Assembly (NCBI GenBank): GCA_028280715.1
Contig: JANQLG010000025.1
Location: forward strand, 149,553 to 213,552
Origin: Spongiibacteraceae bacterium
GTDB lineage: Bacteria > Pseudomonadota > Gammaproteobacteria > Pseudomonadales > Dasaniaceae
Direction: 5' to 3'
DNA: 64,000 nucleotides
The position numbers and the translations under genes are program-made. The notes under the pieces were generated by a model. The model had not been told where the DNA came from, searched no databases, and was given only the letters and a program-made list of their open reading frames with translations. Below are positions 26,410 through 36,535 of this stretch, piece by piece; position 1 is the first letter of the stretch, and every line of letters begins with the position of its first letter.

Positions 26410-26982
26410 ATGAATACTGAAGTGAATCGAATCGGCAACATAACTATCGGCTTGATGATAGTGTTATTTCTTATTTCATATAACGCTAAAGCCAGTCAAA
26501 AAGTTTTAGAAGATAACAAGTCGCTGCCTTTCCCTGCGAAAGTCCTTATAAAAGACTATGGTACTTATCGTTTGCTGGAACGGTCCGAACAGCAGTTTAA
26601 CGCTGATGCTACTGCAGGCTATGCGAGTATTATTCATACCGAACATCTAGAAACCACTGAGGTGATTAAGCTCAATAAAGGTGTTGTATTTGGTTTTAAT
26701 GTGGCTATAGAAGATCAGAATGTTGACCAAGAATGGGTTCCTATTGTAATTGAAATTAAACATCCACTTACAGTTAATTACCTTGGTCAACAATCGACAG
26801 GATTTAAGAAGCAAAATGGTGCTCGATTAAAAGATGATGGTTTTTATCACAATGGCGCGTTTTATATTATCAGTGAAGATTTTGAAATGGTTCCCGGTGA
26901 ATGGATAATCCGTATTGTCTATCAGGAAGAAGCCACTAAAAAAACGGTTAAGGCGGAAAAGATATTTACCTTAGTGAGATAA
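26410..26982 (+). CDS. Secreted DUF3859-like protein
   Basis: A 190-residue protein with an N-terminal hydrophobic segment (about 11-25) ending Asn-Ala-Lys-Ala-Ser, likely a signal peptide. The mature part is beta-rich: an Ile-Lys-Asp-Tyr-Gly-Thr-Tyr strand, a Gly-Val-Val-Phe-Gly-Phe strand, Pro-Ile-Val-Ile-Glu-Ile-Lys-His-Pro and a closing Gly-Glu-Trp-Ile-Ile-Arg. This resembles the pattern of DUF3859, an immunoglobulin-like domain of unknown function, but I am not certain of the family. It starts two bases after rlmKL and ends eight bases from the convergent permease gene. Confidence 0.65.
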   Translation: MNTEVNRIGNITIGLMIVLFLISYNAKASQKVLEDNKSLPFPAKVLIKDYGTYRLLERSEQQFNADATAGYASIIHTEHLETTEVIKLNKGVVFGFNVAIEDQNVDQEWVPIVIEIKHPLTVNYLGQQSTGFKKQNGARLKDDGFYHNGAFYIISEDFEMVPGEWIIRIVYQEEATKKTVKAEKIFTLVR

Positions 26983-26990
26983 GTTTCTCA

Positions 26991-27752
26991 TCACTGTCTT
27001 AATCGATAGCCCGTCTTGAATATCCACCAGATTATGCTTATGCAGATAAACATAAAAAATAGCGTCATGCCGACACTGGTGCTGATATGCACATCAGATA
27101 CGCCATAAAAGCTCCAGCGAAACCCACTTATTAAATATACTACAGGATTAAATAGCGTCACCGTTTGCCAGAATGGTGGCAGCATGCTGATGGAATAAAA
27201 ACTGCCGCCCAAAAAGGTGAGTGGTGTGACTACCATAAGAGGCACAACCTGCAATTGCTGAAAATTGTCTGACAGGATACCCAGGATAAAACCAAATAAA
27301 CTAAAAGTTATGGCGGTTAATATCAGAAAACTAAACATCCAGATGGGGTATAAAATTTCATAGTCAACAAAAAAGCGTGCTGTGACTAAGATCAATAGTC
27401 CAAGCATGATTGACTTGGTTGCTGCCGCCCCAACGTAGCCGATAACAATTTCCATAAACGAGACGGGTGCCGATAAGACTTCATAGATGGTGCCGGAAAA
27501 TTTGGGAAAGAAAATTCCAAAGGAAGCGTTGGAAATACTCTCGCTTAAAAGAGCTAGCATCATCAAACCGGGAATAATGAATGCACCGTAACTAATGCCA
27601 TCAATGTCTCCCATACGTGAGCCAATTGCTGCACCAAAGACAATAAAGTACAGGGAGGTGGATAGGACAGGTGATGCGATACTTTGCATCAAAGTGCGAA
27701 AGGTACGTGCCATTTCAAAGATATAAATGGCTTTTATGCTGTATATATTCAT
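26991..27752 (-). CDS. yadH: ABC-2 type transporter permease, YadH-like
   Basis: A 253-residue permease with about six membrane segments and the ABC-2 signature (Pro-Gly-Leu-Met, Pro-Leu-x-Phe-Leu-Gly-Gly-Ser-Phe-Tyr near residue 180). Length matches E. coli YadH (256). Its start codon overlaps the stop of the ATPase gene by four bases (ATGA). Together they form an exporter of unknown substrate in the inner membrane. Confidence 0.88.
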   Translation of the reverse strand: MNIYSIKAIYIFEMARTFRTLMQSIASPVLSTSLYFIVFGAAIGSRMGDIDGISYGAFIIPGLMMLALLSESISNASFGIFFPKFSGTIYEVLSAPVSFMEIVIGYVGAAATKSIMLGLLILVTARFFVDYEILYPIWMFSFLILTAITFSLFGFILGILSDNFQQLQVVPLMVVTPLTFLGGSFYSISMLPPFWQTVTLFNPVVYLISGFRWSFYGVSDVHISTSVGMTLFFMFICISIIWWIFKTGYRLRQ

Positions 27753-28675
27753 GCTTGCTCGTTGACCAGATTAACGAAAATATCTTCAAGAGAACTTTGG
27801 CTGGAATTCAAATCTTTGAAATCAATACCATGATGGCTGAGTTGCTCCAGTAGTTCAGCAATACCCGTGTGCTCTGTTTGCGTATCAAAGGTATAAGTCA
27901 ATTCATCACCTTCACCATTTAAGGTTAATGGTAGATGACTTAGCTCAGCGGGAATGATTGTAATTTTACTTTGCAGGTGCAAGGTTAATTGTCGTCTGCC
28001 GAGTTTATTCATCAATGTGTTTTTGTCTTCGACTAGAACAATTTCGCCTTTGTTGATGACGCCAATACGGTCTGCCATTTCTTCGGCTTCTTCGATGTAG
28101 TGGGTGGTGAGAATAATGGTGGTGCCGTTTTCGCGTAGTTCTCGTACCATTTCCCACATGTCGCGGCGGAGTTCAACATCAACCCCGGCAGTGGGTTCGT
28201 CAAGAAATAAAATACTCGGTTCATGGGAGAGCGCTTTAGCAATCATTAAGCGTCTTTTCATGCCGCCAGATAGCGACATGATTTTTGCGTCGCGTTTATC
28301 CCAGAGCGACAGTTGTTTTAAAACTTTCTCGATATAATCTGGATTAGCCGGTTTACCAAATAAACCACGGCTAAAAGCTACGTTACTGCCAACTTTTTCA
28401 AAGGAATCTGTGTTCAATTCCTGGGGGACTAAACCAATGTTGCCCCTCGCAGCACGGTATTGACTGACAACGTTATAGCCGTTGGCTGTGATCTCACCCG
28501 AAGTGGGATTGACAATACCACAGATGGTGCTGATTAAGGTGGTTTTGCCCGCACCATTAGGACCTAATAGTGCGAAAATTTCACCCTGATAAATATCGAG
28601 GTTGATATCGTTCAGTGCCCTGTGGCCTGAGCTGTAGATCTTGTTTAAGTTTTTTATTGAAATTGCCGGCTGCAC
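27749..28675 (-). CDS. yadG: ABC transporter ATP-binding protein, YadG-like
   Basis: A 308-residue ATPase, the same length as E. coli YadG. It has Walker A Gly-Pro-Asn-Gly-Ala-Gly-Lys-Thr-Thr, the Q-loop Val-Pro-Gln-Glu, signature Leu-Ser-Gly-Gly-Met-Lys-Arg-Arg, Walker B Leu-Phe-Leu-Asp-Glu-Pro and the switch His in Thr-Thr-His-Tyr. The Gly-Val-Asp-Val-Glu-Leu-Arg-Arg stretch is typical of this subgroup. It is first gene of the operon with the permease. Confidence 0.93.
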   Translation of the reverse strand: MQPAISIKNLNKIYSSGHRALNDINLDIYQGEIFALLGPNGAGKTTLISTICGIVNPTSGEITANGYNVVSQYRAARGNIGLVPQELNTDSFEKVGSNVAFSRGLFGKPANPDYIEKVLKQLSLWDKRDAKIMSLSGGMKRRLMIAKALSHEPSILFLDEPTAGVDVELRRDMWEMVRELRENGTTIILTTHYIEEAEEMADRIGVINKGEIVLVEDKNTLMNKLGRRQLTLHLQSKITIIPAELSHLPLTLNGEGDELTYTFDTQTEHTGIAELLEQLSHHGIDFKDLNSSQSSLEDIFVNLVNEQA

Positions 28676-28813
28676 ATTAATCCCCTGTCCCTTGGCTCAT
28701 CTCCTATGTGAAAAATGCTGCCATGCGACATCGCAAATAATTTGGAAGCTGCACAATCTATAGCATGTGTTGATTTATCGCAATCCTGTTAGATAGAGGT
28801 TTTTTTATAGTGC

Positions 28814-31045
28814 TTATAGTTGTCGAGCTCTAGAACGTATCGCCCTGTTTTTTCGCGTCTTCGCGCTTCCGGCCGATTTCTTTCTAGGTATACGCTTACC
28901 ATCCGATTGTGGTGGCAAGCCCGTATGCTGTGTAAGTGCGGTTGATCCTTTGGGAGGTACCCAGGTTCGCGGCTGTCTCGGAGGAATTAAATGTTTTTTA
29001 CCTGTGCCAATCAAATCGGCTCGGCCCATTTTTTTCAATGCTTCACGTAACATGGGCCAGTTGTCGGCGTCGTGGTAACGCAAAAACGCTTTGTGTAAGC
29101 GGCGGTGGCGAAGTCCTTTCGGAGTTTTAACGGATTCCGAGTGACGAGACACTTTATGTAATGGGTTTTTCTCCGAGTAGTACATCGCTGTAGCACTGGC
29201 CATAGGAGAGGGGTAAAAGGCTTGCACCTGATCGGCACGGAAACCATTTCGCTTCAGCCAGAGCGCTAGATTCATCATATCTTCATCGGTAGTGCCGGGG
29301 TGGGCTGCGATAAAGTAAGGGATTAAATACTGTTCTTTGCCGGCTTCTTTGGAATATTTATCAAACATCGCTTTAAAACGATCATAGGTGCCCATGCCGG
29401 GTTTCATCATTTTAGAAAGCGGGCCATTCTCAGTATGTTCTGGCGCAATTTTTAAATAACCGCCAACATGGTGAGTCACCAATTCTCTTACGTACGCGGG
29501 GGTTTCCACTGCCAGGTCGTAGCGTAGGCCTGAGGCAATCAGTATGCGCTTAATCCCTGGTAGTTCCCGTGCTGCTCGGTAAAGGTTAACCAGAGGCATT
29601 TGATCGGTGTCGAGGTTTTTGCAAATACTGGGATAAATACAGGACAGACGCCGACAGTTTTCTTCGATGGTTTTACTTTTACAGTTTAATCGCCACATGT
29701 TAGCAGTGGGCCCGCCCAGGTCGGAGATAGTACCGGTAAATCCGGGTGTTTTATCGCGAATGGATTCTATTTCACGCAGGATTGAATCCTCGGACCGACT
29801 TTGAATAATGCGGCCTTCGTGTTCGGTAATGGAGCAAAAAGTGCAACCACCAAAACAGCCGCGCATGATGTTGACGGAATTACGAATCATCTCATAGGCG
29901 GGAATACGTGCGTCGCCATAGGTGGGATGTGGCCGCCTTTGGTATGGCAATTCGAAAACATCGTCCAGTTCTTCTGTTGAAAGTGGGAAGGGTGGAGGAT
30001 TTAACCAGACTTCACGATCACCATGGCGTTGTACCAGTGCACGGGCATTACCGGGATTGGTTTCCAAATGCAGAACGCGAGAAGCATGTGCATAAAACAC
30101 GGGATCTTTTTTCACTTTTTCATAGGATGGTAGCCTGATAACCGCTGTGCTTTTTCCGATACGTTGTTTACGTGCTGCCAATGGATCAATAATGGTGATG
30201 ACGTTTGCTGTAGTTTCCTCAGATTTATCTTTGGATTTTTCTTTGTCGCTGCAGTCATTCTGATCGGGCACCACATAGGGGTTCTGTTTAGGTGCAATTT
30301 TTCCTGGGGTATCGATGGAAGAGGAGTCGATAATCGTCCAGCCATCGGGGACTCGCTTTCTAACGAAAGCGGTGCCGCGTAGATCACGAATATCATGAAT
30401 GGTCTCATCTGCAGCCAGCCGGTGCGCAATATCGACAATGGCTCGCTCGGCATTGCCATACACTAACAGGTCAGCCTTGGAGTCCAATAACACTGAGCGT
30501 TTTACTTTGTCGCTCCAGTAATCGTAGTGAGCAATCCGGCGTAGGCTAGCCTCAATGGAGCCAATCACAACAGGAATACCTTTAAATGCTTCCTTGCAGC
30601 GCTGACTGTATACGGTTACTGCACGATCTGGCCGTTTTCCTCCCTCATCGTTGGGAGAATAAGCATCGTCGTGCCGCAATTTGCGATCAGCAGTGTAACG
30701 ATTGATCATGGAATCCATGTTGCCAGCCGCTACACCAAAAAACAGGTTGGGTTTGCCCAGTGCCTGAAATGCTTCTTTCGAGGTCCAGTCGGGTTGGGCG
30801 ATAATGCCGACGCGAAAGCCCTGGGCTTCCAACACTCGGCCAATAACCGCCATACCAAAGCTGGGGTGGTCTACATAGGCATCACCCGTCACGATGATAA
30901 TGTCACAGCTATCCCAGCCCAGCTCATCCATTTCTTTCTTCGACATGGGAAGAAATGGCGCAGGACCAAAGCACTCAGCCCAAAATTTTCTATAGGAAAA
31001 TAGGGAAGTCGGTGATGATTGCTGTGCCGTTGACTGTGGCTTCAT
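28814..31045 (-). CDS. ygiQ: YgiQ-family radical SAM protein
   Basis: A 743-residue radical SAM protein of the UPF0313/YgiQ family. An N-terminal region (about 1-330) shows [13 protein letters not shown] and the Gly-Ser-Ile-Glu-Ala-Ser-Leu-Arg-Arg motif. The radical SAM cluster Cys-Phe-Gly-Gly-Cys-Thr-Phe-Cys follows near residue 390. The tail is Arg/Lys-rich and low complexity. ATG at 31045 has AAGG eight bases upstream; an in-frame TTG two codons earlier is less likely. Reaction and substrate are unknown. Confidence 0.94.
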   Translation of the reverse strand: MKPQSTAQQSSPTSLFSYRKFWAECFGPAPFLPMSKKEMDELGWDSCDIIIVTGDAYVDHPSFGMAVIGRVLEAQGFRVGIIAQPDWTSKEAFQALGKPNLFFGVAAGNMDSMINRYTADRKLRHDDAYSPNDEGGKRPDRAVTVYSQRCKEAFKGIPVVIGSIEASLRRIAHYDYWSDKVKRSVLLDSKADLLVYGNAERAIVDIAHRLAADETIHDIRDLRGTAFVRKRVPDGWTIIDSSSIDTPGKIAPKQNPYVVPDQNDCSDKEKSKDKSEETTANVITIIDPLAARKQRIGKSTAVIRLPSYEKVKKDPVFYAHASRVLHLETNPGNARALVQRHGDREVWLNPPPFPLSTEELDDVFELPYQRRPHPTYGDARIPAYEMIRNSVNIMRGCFGGCTFCSITEHEGRIIQSRSEDSILREIESIRDKTPGFTGTISDLGGPTANMWRLNCKSKTIEENCRRLSCIYPSICKNLDTDQMPLVNLYRAARELPGIKRILIASGLRYDLAVETPAYVRELVTHHVGGYLKIAPEHTENGPLSKMMKPGMGTYDRFKAMFDKYSKEAGKEQYLIPYFIAAHPGTTDEDMMNLALWLKRNGFRADQVQAFYPSPMASATAMYYSEKNPLHKVSRHSESVKTPKGLRHRRLHKAFLRYHDADNWPMLREALKKMGRADLIGTGKKHLIPPRQPRTWVPPKGSTALTQHTGLPPQSDGKRIPRKKSAGSAKTRKNRAIRSRARQL

Positions 31046-31221
31046 GGACAACGCCTTAATGAACAGACCAGGAGCTAACGTGTGTTGCGCCTTTCTAGGG
31101 GGGCGAATTATATAGGATCTGATGGCTAAAAACTGACGTATTGGGTAGGAAATAGCTTTTTAAGGCTAAACAGAATAAAAAAGCGTGAAATTCCCTATAT
31201 GATTGCCGGATAAAACAGGAT

Positions 31222-31239
31222 TTGTCATATTGCTGTCAC
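31222..31239 (+). promoter_or_regulatory. Pho box upstream of phoB
   Basis: TTGTCAT, four bases, CTGTCAC: two direct 7-base half-sites with 11-base spacing that closely match the CTGTCAT consensus. The site lies about 50 bases upstream of the phoB start, in the position expected for PhoB autoregulation. Confidence 0.75.
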
Positions 31240-31289
31240 AAAGCTTGGCTTAAATTACATCAAACTGCCACAAAAGAGTAACGTTGCTG

Positions 31290-31988
31290 ATGGAAGGTAA
31301 GACCATACTGATTGTCGATGATGAAGCGGCTATTCGTGAGATGATCCGAATGTCACTGGAAATGGCTGGTTTTGATTGCCTGGAAGCCGGTGATACGCAT
31401 CAGGCGCATTCGATGATCATTGATAAAAAACCTGATCTAGTGCTGTTGGACTGGATGTTACCAGGAGCCAGTGGTATTGAGTTTCTCCGTCGTCTGCGTC
31501 GAGATGAACTAACCGCAGAAACGGCGGTGATTATGCTCACAGCCAAGACTGAAGAGGATAATAAAATCCAGGGGCTTGATGTAGGTGCTGATGACTATGT
31601 GACCAAACCGTTTGCTCCAAGAGAGCTGCTTTCACGGATCAAGGCAGTATTGCGTCGTATGGGGCAGGGTGAGCAGGAAAAGATTATTGAGGTGAGAGGC
31701 TTAAAGCTCGATCCTAATAGCCACCGGGTTTATATCGAACAACAACCTGTAGATATGGGGCCAACTGAGTTTCGTCTGCTAAAATTCTTTATGACACACC
31801 AGGAGCGTGCCTACAGCCGTAGTCAGCTGCTTGATCAGGTGTGGGGTGGCAATGTGTATGTTGAAGAGAGAACAGTTGATGTGCATATTCGTCGTTTACG
31901 TAAAGCATTAAGTAATGAATATGCAGATTATGGCAATTTGGTCCAGACCGTACGTGGAACAGGTTATAGGTTCTCCACTGCCGTATAA
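31290..31988 (+). CDS. phoB: Phosphate regulon response regulator PhoB
   Basis: A 232-residue OmpR-family regulator (E. coli PhoB is 229). The receiver domain (about 1-120) has the acidic Asp-Asp-Glu pocket near residue 10, the phospho-acceptor Asp54 in Leu-Leu-Asp-Trp-Met and the Lys of Thr-Lys-Pro-Phe. The winged-helix domain (about 130-230) contains Gly-Pro-Thr-Glu-Phe-Arg-Leu-Leu and Val-Asp-Val-His-Ile-Arg-Arg-Leu-Arg. The frame is open from TTG 31284, but ATG 31290 gives the usual N-terminus. A Pho box lies upstream and phoR follows 33 bases later. Confidence 0.96.
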   Translation: MEGKTILIVDDEAAIREMIRMSLEMAGFDCLEAGDTHQAHSMIIDKKPDLVLLDWMLPGASGIEFLRRLRRDELTAETAVIMLTAKTEEDNKIQGLDVGADDYVTKPFAPRELLSRIKAVLRRMGQGEQEKIIEVRGLKLDPNSHRVYIEQQPVDMGPTEFRLLKFFMTHQERAYSRSQLLDQVWGGNVYVEERTVDVHIRRLRKALSNEYADYGNLVQTVRGTGYRFSTAV

Positions 31989-32021
31989 GTCGCTTTCACA
32001 ATGCGATAGGGATATGCATTG

Positions 32022-33329
32022 ATGCGTAAAATTAGCTGGAAGACCGAGTTTCGCAATATTCTTGTATTCATGGCCCTGGCAGCTGTGCCGGGCTTTTTCT
32101 TCGATATTCTCCCCTGGACATTGTTGTTAGTCGCTGTCGGCTATTTGGGTTGGTTTATCAGGCAGTTGTGGCAGGTGCAGGAATGGCTGAAAGACGGCGC
32201 CAATAGCTATCCGCCAGAAGCGCACGGTTTGTTTGGTGCCGTTTTGGATGATTTATATCGTCAACAGAGAATTGGCCGAGCTGAACGTCAGCAATTAGAG
32301 GCCGACTTAAAGTATTTGGAAGATTCTTATACCTCACTTCTGGATGCTGCGGTCATGTTGAATGAAGATGGCGCAATCCGCTGGTTCAACAAGGCCGCTG
32401 TTGATTATCTTGGTTTGAGATATCCCGATGATACTGGTCTGCTACTGATTACCCTTTTGCGTAATCCGGATTTTATTCGTTATTTTGAATCGGGAAATTA
32501 CCACGAATATTTGCAAATTCCTTCTCCCCATGTTGAAGGTATGTATCTCCAAATTCATATTACTTGCTTTGGTGAGGGCAGCCGCATTGTGTTAGCGCGG
32601 GATATCACTGAGACAAACCGTTTACAGCAAATGCGTAAAGAATTTGTGGCCAATGTGTCTCATGAACTGCGCACGCCGTTGACGGTGATCAATGGTTATT
32701 TGGAAACACTGTCCGATCACGCCGATGCGGATGAAATCATGCGCCGCCGTGCAATCGAACAGATGCTGATTCAGTCTCATCGCATGGAAAACCTGATTAA
32801 AGATCTGATGGCATTGTCCCGTTTGGAAGTCAGTTCTACCATTGCAGAACACACAGCGATAGCCCTGCGCCCTATGCTGGAAATCATTCGTGAGGATGTG
32901 TTGGCTGCAGTCAACAAAAAATGTGAGATTGCCATCGAGTGTGATGATAATTTGTTACTTGAGGGCAATCCAAGTCAGCTGCATTCGGCCTTTGCTAATC
33001 TGGTGACTAATGCCGCTAAATACACCGCAGATAATAGCCAGGTTATAGTTAAATGGTACAAGGATGAATCTCAGGCCTACCTATCGGTAGGAGATAATGG
33101 TGATGGTATTGAGGCACATCATATTCCACGACTTACTGAGCGCTTTTATCGGGTCGATAACAGTCGATCTCTTGAAACAGGCGGCACAGGATTAGGGCTA
33201 GCCATCGTCAAGCACATACTGTTGCACCATGAAGCTGAGTTGAAGATAGAAAGTCAGCTTGGTGTCGGCAGCACCTTCTCCTGCGTATTTCCCCTCATGC
33301 GTGTACATCAACAAGCACATTCGGCGTAA
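32022..33329 (+). CDS. phoR: Phosphate regulon sensor histidine kinase PhoR
   Basis: A 435-residue sensor kinase. One or two membrane segments lie near residues 12-47, followed by a PAS domain (about 95-200). The HisKA motif Val-Ser-His-Glu-Leu-Arg-Thr-Pro-Leu has His214, and the HATPase region has the N box Asn-Leu-Val-Thr-Asn-Ala-Ala-Lys, Gly-Asp-Asn-Gly-Asp-Gly-Ile and Gly-Thr-Gly-Leu-Gly-Leu-Ala. There is no large periplasmic domain, as in other PhoR proteins, which sense phosphate through PstSCAB and PhoU. ATG 32022 is preferred over the in-frame TTG before it. Confidence 0.95.
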   Translation: MRKISWKTEFRNILVFMALAAVPGFFFDILPWTLLLVAVGYLGWFIRQLWQVQEWLKDGANSYPPEAHGLFGAVLDDLYRQQRIGRAERQQLEADLKYLEDSYTSLLDAAVMLNEDGAIRWFNKAAVDYLGLRYPDDTGLLLITLLRNPDFIRYFESGNYHEYLQIPSPHVEGMYLQIHITCFGEGSRIVLARDITETNRLQQMRKEFVANVSHELRTPLTVINGYLETLSDHADADEIMRRRAIEQMLIQSHRMENLIKDLMALSRLEVSSTIAEHTAIALRPMLEIIREDVLAAVNKKCEIAIECDDNLLLEGNPSQLHSAFANLVTNAAKYTADNSQVIVKWYKDESQAYLSVGDNGDGIEAHHIPRLTERFYRVDNSRSLETGGTGLGLAIVKHILLHHEAELKIESQLGVGSTFSCVFPLMRVHQQAHSA

Positions 33330-33430
33330 ATGTCATCATACGTCCATCCAAACACGATAAGGTTTATGAACTAAACTGTAGACAATAATCATAGAGATTA
33401 GGCGGTTGTGGTTCATGGATGAGCGGTTAA

Positions 33431-33448
33431 ATGTTACAGTATTGTTAC
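33431..33448 (+). promoter_or_regulatory. Degenerate Pho-box-like repeat upstream of phoU
   Basis: ATGTTAC, four bases, TTGTTAC: two 7-base direct repeats with the 11-base Pho-box period but only partial match to CTGTCAT. It lies in the 248-base phoR-phoU gap and could provide phoU with its own PhoB-controlled promoter. Confidence 0.35.
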
Positions 33449-33577
33449 GCTACATAGTGTGTAACGGAACGAAAGCGTGTTTTTTTGAATGGATTGAATA
33501 AGCTCTGATTGCTTTTAGCCATTTTGTGCTGGCTAGCAAAAACTGAGTTTGTCGTGACTTTTACAAAGGTAGTTTGA

Positions 33578-34291
33578 ATGGAAAGAGAACTTCAAAACCA
33601 TATTTCTCAGCAATACGATAATGACTTGGACCAGGTCAGAGCCCATCTATTGGAAATGGGTGGCCGTGTTGAAAATCAGGTTAGAGATGCTGTCCGTGCG
33701 TTATTGGAAGCCGATAGTGAAGTGGCGCTCAAGGTCAAATCCGATGATGATGATGTTAATGATATGGAAGTATCAATCGACGAAGAATGTGCGCGTATTA
33801 TTGCTTTGCGTCAGCCGATTGCAACGGATTTACGTTTAGTAATTGGCATCAGCAAGATAGTTGTCGATTTGGAGCGCATCGGTGACGAAGCTGGAAAAAT
33901 TGCCACTCAGGCAATTAATTTAAGTGAAATGGTTGATTCGCCCAGAGGTTATTCCGAAATTCGTCACATCGGCAATCATGTCACTTACATGGTGCGTGAT
34001 GCTCTGGATGCTTTTGCCAGGTTGGATGCCGAGATGGCATTATCCGTAGCTAAAGAAGATAAGCTGGTGGATCAGGAGTATGCTTCGGCCGTACGTAGCC
34101 TGATTACCTTTATGATGGAAGATCCACGCAATATCAGCCAAATATTAAATGTTATCTGGACATTACGCTCCCTTGAGCGTGTCGGTGATCACGCTAGAAA
34201 TATTGCCGAGCATGTCATCTACTTGGTTAAGGGTAGAGATGTGCGTCATGTAGGATTGAAGAAAATGGCTGAGGAAGTAGAAAAGGGCTAA
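33578..34291 (+). CDS. phoU: Phosphate signalling regulator PhoU
   Basis: A 237-residue all-helical PhoU protein with the two repeated three-helix bundles. Each repeat has its metal-binding signature: Asp-Leu-Glu-Arg-Ile-Gly-Asp-Glu near residue 100 and Ser-Leu-Glu-Arg-Val-Gly-Asp-His near 203. It links phosphate transport state to PhoR activity. AAAGG precedes the ATG. The pst transporter genes that often accompany it are absent from the window. It is separated from phoR by 248 bases, so may be separately transcribed. Confidence 0.96.
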   Translation: MERELQNHISQQYDNDLDQVRAHLLEMGGRVENQVRDAVRALLEADSEVALKVKSDDDDVNDMEVSIDEECARIIALRQPIATDLRLVIGISKIVVDLERIGDEAGKIATQAINLSEMVDSPRGYSEIRHIGNHVTYMVRDALDAFARLDAEMALSVAKEDKLVDQEYASAVRSLITFMMEDPRNISQILNVIWTLRSLERVGDHARNIAEHVIYLVKGRDVRHVGLKKMAEEVEKG

Positions 34292-34318
34292 TTTTTTTAC
34301 ACCTTCACATGTAGAAGT

Positions 34319-35008
34319 ATGTGTCGTTTCTTTTTGCGATTATTTTCATGTTGGCTGTTTTTACCAATACTGATTGCCTGTAGCAGTCAGGGTTACAATA
34401 TTTCGCAATTAGCGAAGACCGATATCAACATGGCGTCTGATGTTGTGTTGGATGAAATGCGTAGTGAGCTTAAGCTGCTCATGACCAAATTGTATCGACG
34501 TAATCCCTCTCAATTAACATTGTCTCCGATAAAACAATGGACGGTTGAAGAGCGTATCAACATGATTTTCGATCAACCTGATCGATTAATTTTTTCTGAA
34601 CTTAATGACAAGCAAGAGCTGGATTCAATGAATCTGGCCTTTGATGAATCTTTTCAGGGTGACAGAGTTTTTGCCTTAATGGTGGGCTTGGTGGGTATGT
34701 TACGTCAGTCCTATAATTACGATACCGATTTTTATTTTCATGAAGAGCTGGATCCACAAAAGCTGTATAACAGCGCTCGCAATATTGAAGTGATGGCGTG
34801 GAAATTAAAAAATAATAAAAACCGATCGGGTCAGCCTTTTTTGATTACCAGCACAGTCAATGGTGTGATTGATAATGTCAGTTTCGAACGTACTTATGGC
34901 AAGTTGATCAATACACAGGATTTAATGGCTAAAATTATTGCTGACCATGATAGCCGTACCATTAATACAGTTATCAAAGGAACACTATCGGTTTTTTTAC
35001 CCATCTAG
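34319..35008 (+). CDS. Uncharacterised lipoprotein downstream of phoU
   Basis: A 229-residue protein with a type II signal peptide: hydrophobic residues 5-20 and the lipobox Leu-Ile-Ala-Cys with Cys21, then Ser-Ser, which predicts outer-membrane localisation. The mature part is helical with a Gly-Leu-Val-Gly-Met-Leu-Arg-Gln segment near residue 125 and a conserved-looking Tyr-Asn-Tyr-Asp stretch. No family was recognised. It starts 27 bases after phoU and may be co-transcribed, hinting at a link with phosphate starvation, which is inference only. Confidence 0.75.
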   Translation: MCRFFLRLFSCWLFLPILIACSSQGYNISQLAKTDINMASDVVLDEMRSELKLLMTKLYRRNPSQLTLSPIKQWTVEERINMIFDQPDRLIFSELNDKQELDSMNLAFDESFQGDRVFALMVGLVGMLRQSYNYDTDFYFHEELDPQKLYNSARNIEVMAWKLKNNKNRSGQPFLITSTVNGVIDNVSFERTYGKLINTQDLMAKIIADHDSRTINTVIKGTLSVFLPI

Positions 35009-35024
35009 CATAGCGTTTTTTAGT

Positions 35025-36293
35025 TTAAGACTTTTTACGAAAGTAACGTGGCAAATCGGTAATTCCTAATAATTCTCGGCGGATCAAATCAAGACCGAGT
35101 GCGGCTACTAATTGCTGAAACCATTTGCGAGGCATATTGATTTGTGCCTGTTGTGCTTGTAGCTGAGTTGAATTACCCCAGGCAATCCAAACCGTGCCCA
35201 CCGGTTTTTCTTCGCTGCCACCGTCAGGGCCGGCAATGCCAGATACCGCAACGGCATAATCTGCTTCAGTTCGCTCTAATGCACCTTGTGCCATTGCCAA
35301 AACAACAGGCTCACTCACCGCGCCATGTTGTTGTAATAATTCAGGGCTGACACCGACCATTTTAGTTTTCATGGCATTGGAATAGGTGACAAAGCCGGCT
35401 TCAAAGGCTGTGGAAGCACCGGGTGTTTCAGTCAACATCGAAGCCATTAGCCCACCTGTGCAGGACTCTACAGTAGTAATCGTACGATTTTGTTCGGCTA
35501 ATAATGTGATGAGTTTTTGGGCAAGCGTAATACTCTGCTCGCCGATAATATAATCGCCCATTAATTCTTGTAGTTTGCCTAGACATTGTTGTTGGAGATC
35601 TTTGTGGGCTGGGTTGGTAATGGAAAGTTTAATTTCCAACAGAGGTAACCCGGCACGAAAGCCTAACGTCACCTGTTCAGGCCAATCGGGGCAACGTTTG
35701 CGAACTAATTCCTGCAGGCCGGACTCGCCAAGCCCAAAAGTTTGCAGGCGAATAGTGTCAGGCGGGTTGGCATCAGGGTGGCGCTGCTGAATCATATTGA
35801 CAATACTGTCCTTCATCATCGCACGTAATTCCGAAGGAACACCGGGGGTGCATATAATCAGGCAGTCATTGTGCTCTATGCTGAAACCGACGGCGCTGCC
35901 AATAGGGTTAGGTAGAATCTCTATACCCTCAGGTAGAATAGCTTGTTTCAAATTTGATTTGTTGAGCTGCGCATTTCGCCGTTGGCACCATTGTTCAATA
36001 TGCCTTCGGGCAGTAGGATTTTCAATGAGCGGGTTACCTGTCAGGTTGGCTAATGCTTCAGCTGTCAAATCATCAATTGTAGGGCCTAGGCCGCCGTTTA
36101 CGATTAAAACATCAGTATCCTGGCTAAGCTCTCGCATTTCATTAATCAATTCGTCCAGCTCATCCCCAATAGTGACCTTACGATGAATGGTGAAACCTGA
36201 TTGTTCTAGAAATTCGGCAATCATGGCAGAGTTTGAATCCACCGTATGACCAGACATTAATTCATTGCCAGTGAGTAAGAGTTGCAGTTTCAT
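35025..36293 (-). CDS. cinA: CinA protein (MoCF domain plus nicotinamide-nucleotide amidase)
   Basis: A 422-residue full-length CinA. The N-terminal molybdopterin-binding-like domain (1-170) has Thr-Gly-Asn-Glu-Leu and Gly-Gly-Leu-Gly-Pro-Thr-x-Asp-Asp. The C-terminal PncC-like domain (about 255-410) carries Glu-Ser-Cys-Thr-Gly-Gly-Leu, Tyr-Ser-Asn-x-Met-Lys and Gly-Ile-Ala-Gly-Pro-Asp-Gly-Gly. The family cleaves NMN to nicotinate mononucleotide and may hydrolyse ADP-ribose in the NAD salvage pathway; the competence role of the name applies to some Gram-positive bacteria. It is convergent with the lipoprotein gene. Confidence 0.94.
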   Translation of the reverse strand: MKLQLLLTGNELMSGHTVDSNSAMIAEFLEQSGFTIHRKVTIGDELDELINEMRELSQDTDVLIVNGGLGPTIDDLTAEALANLTGNPLIENPTARRHIEQWCQRRNAQLNKSNLKQAILPEGIEILPNPIGSAVGFSIEHNDCLIICTPGVPSELRAMMKDSIVNMIQQRHPDANPPDTIRLQTFGLGESGLQELVRKRCPDWPEQVTLGFRAGLPLLEIKLSITNPAHKDLQQQCLGKLQELMGDYIIGEQSITLAQKLITLLAEQNRTITTVESCTGGLMASMLTETPGASTAFEAGFVTYSNAMKTKMVGVSPELLQQHGAVSEPVVLAMAQGALERTEADYAVAVSGIAGPDGGSEEKPVGTVWIAWGNSTQLQAQQAQINMPRKWFQQLVAALGLDLIRRELLGITDLPRYFRKKS

Positions 36294-36535
36294 TGTCAGT
36301 ATATTCTCAGAGCGATTATTATTTCTTATTGAGTTTCATCTAGTTGTATTTTGGTATGAGACAATGTCGCATCAGTAATAAATAGTCAACATTGATAGGT
36401 AAAATGGCTATAGCAGGTTAAACAGCTTAAAACTAAACAATTGTATTCATGTACTTTACGATACAAAATTGATGTTAGCTCTTTGATAAATGAAAATATC
36501 CCTTTAACACTTGGATTGAACAAGGAATAAACACC

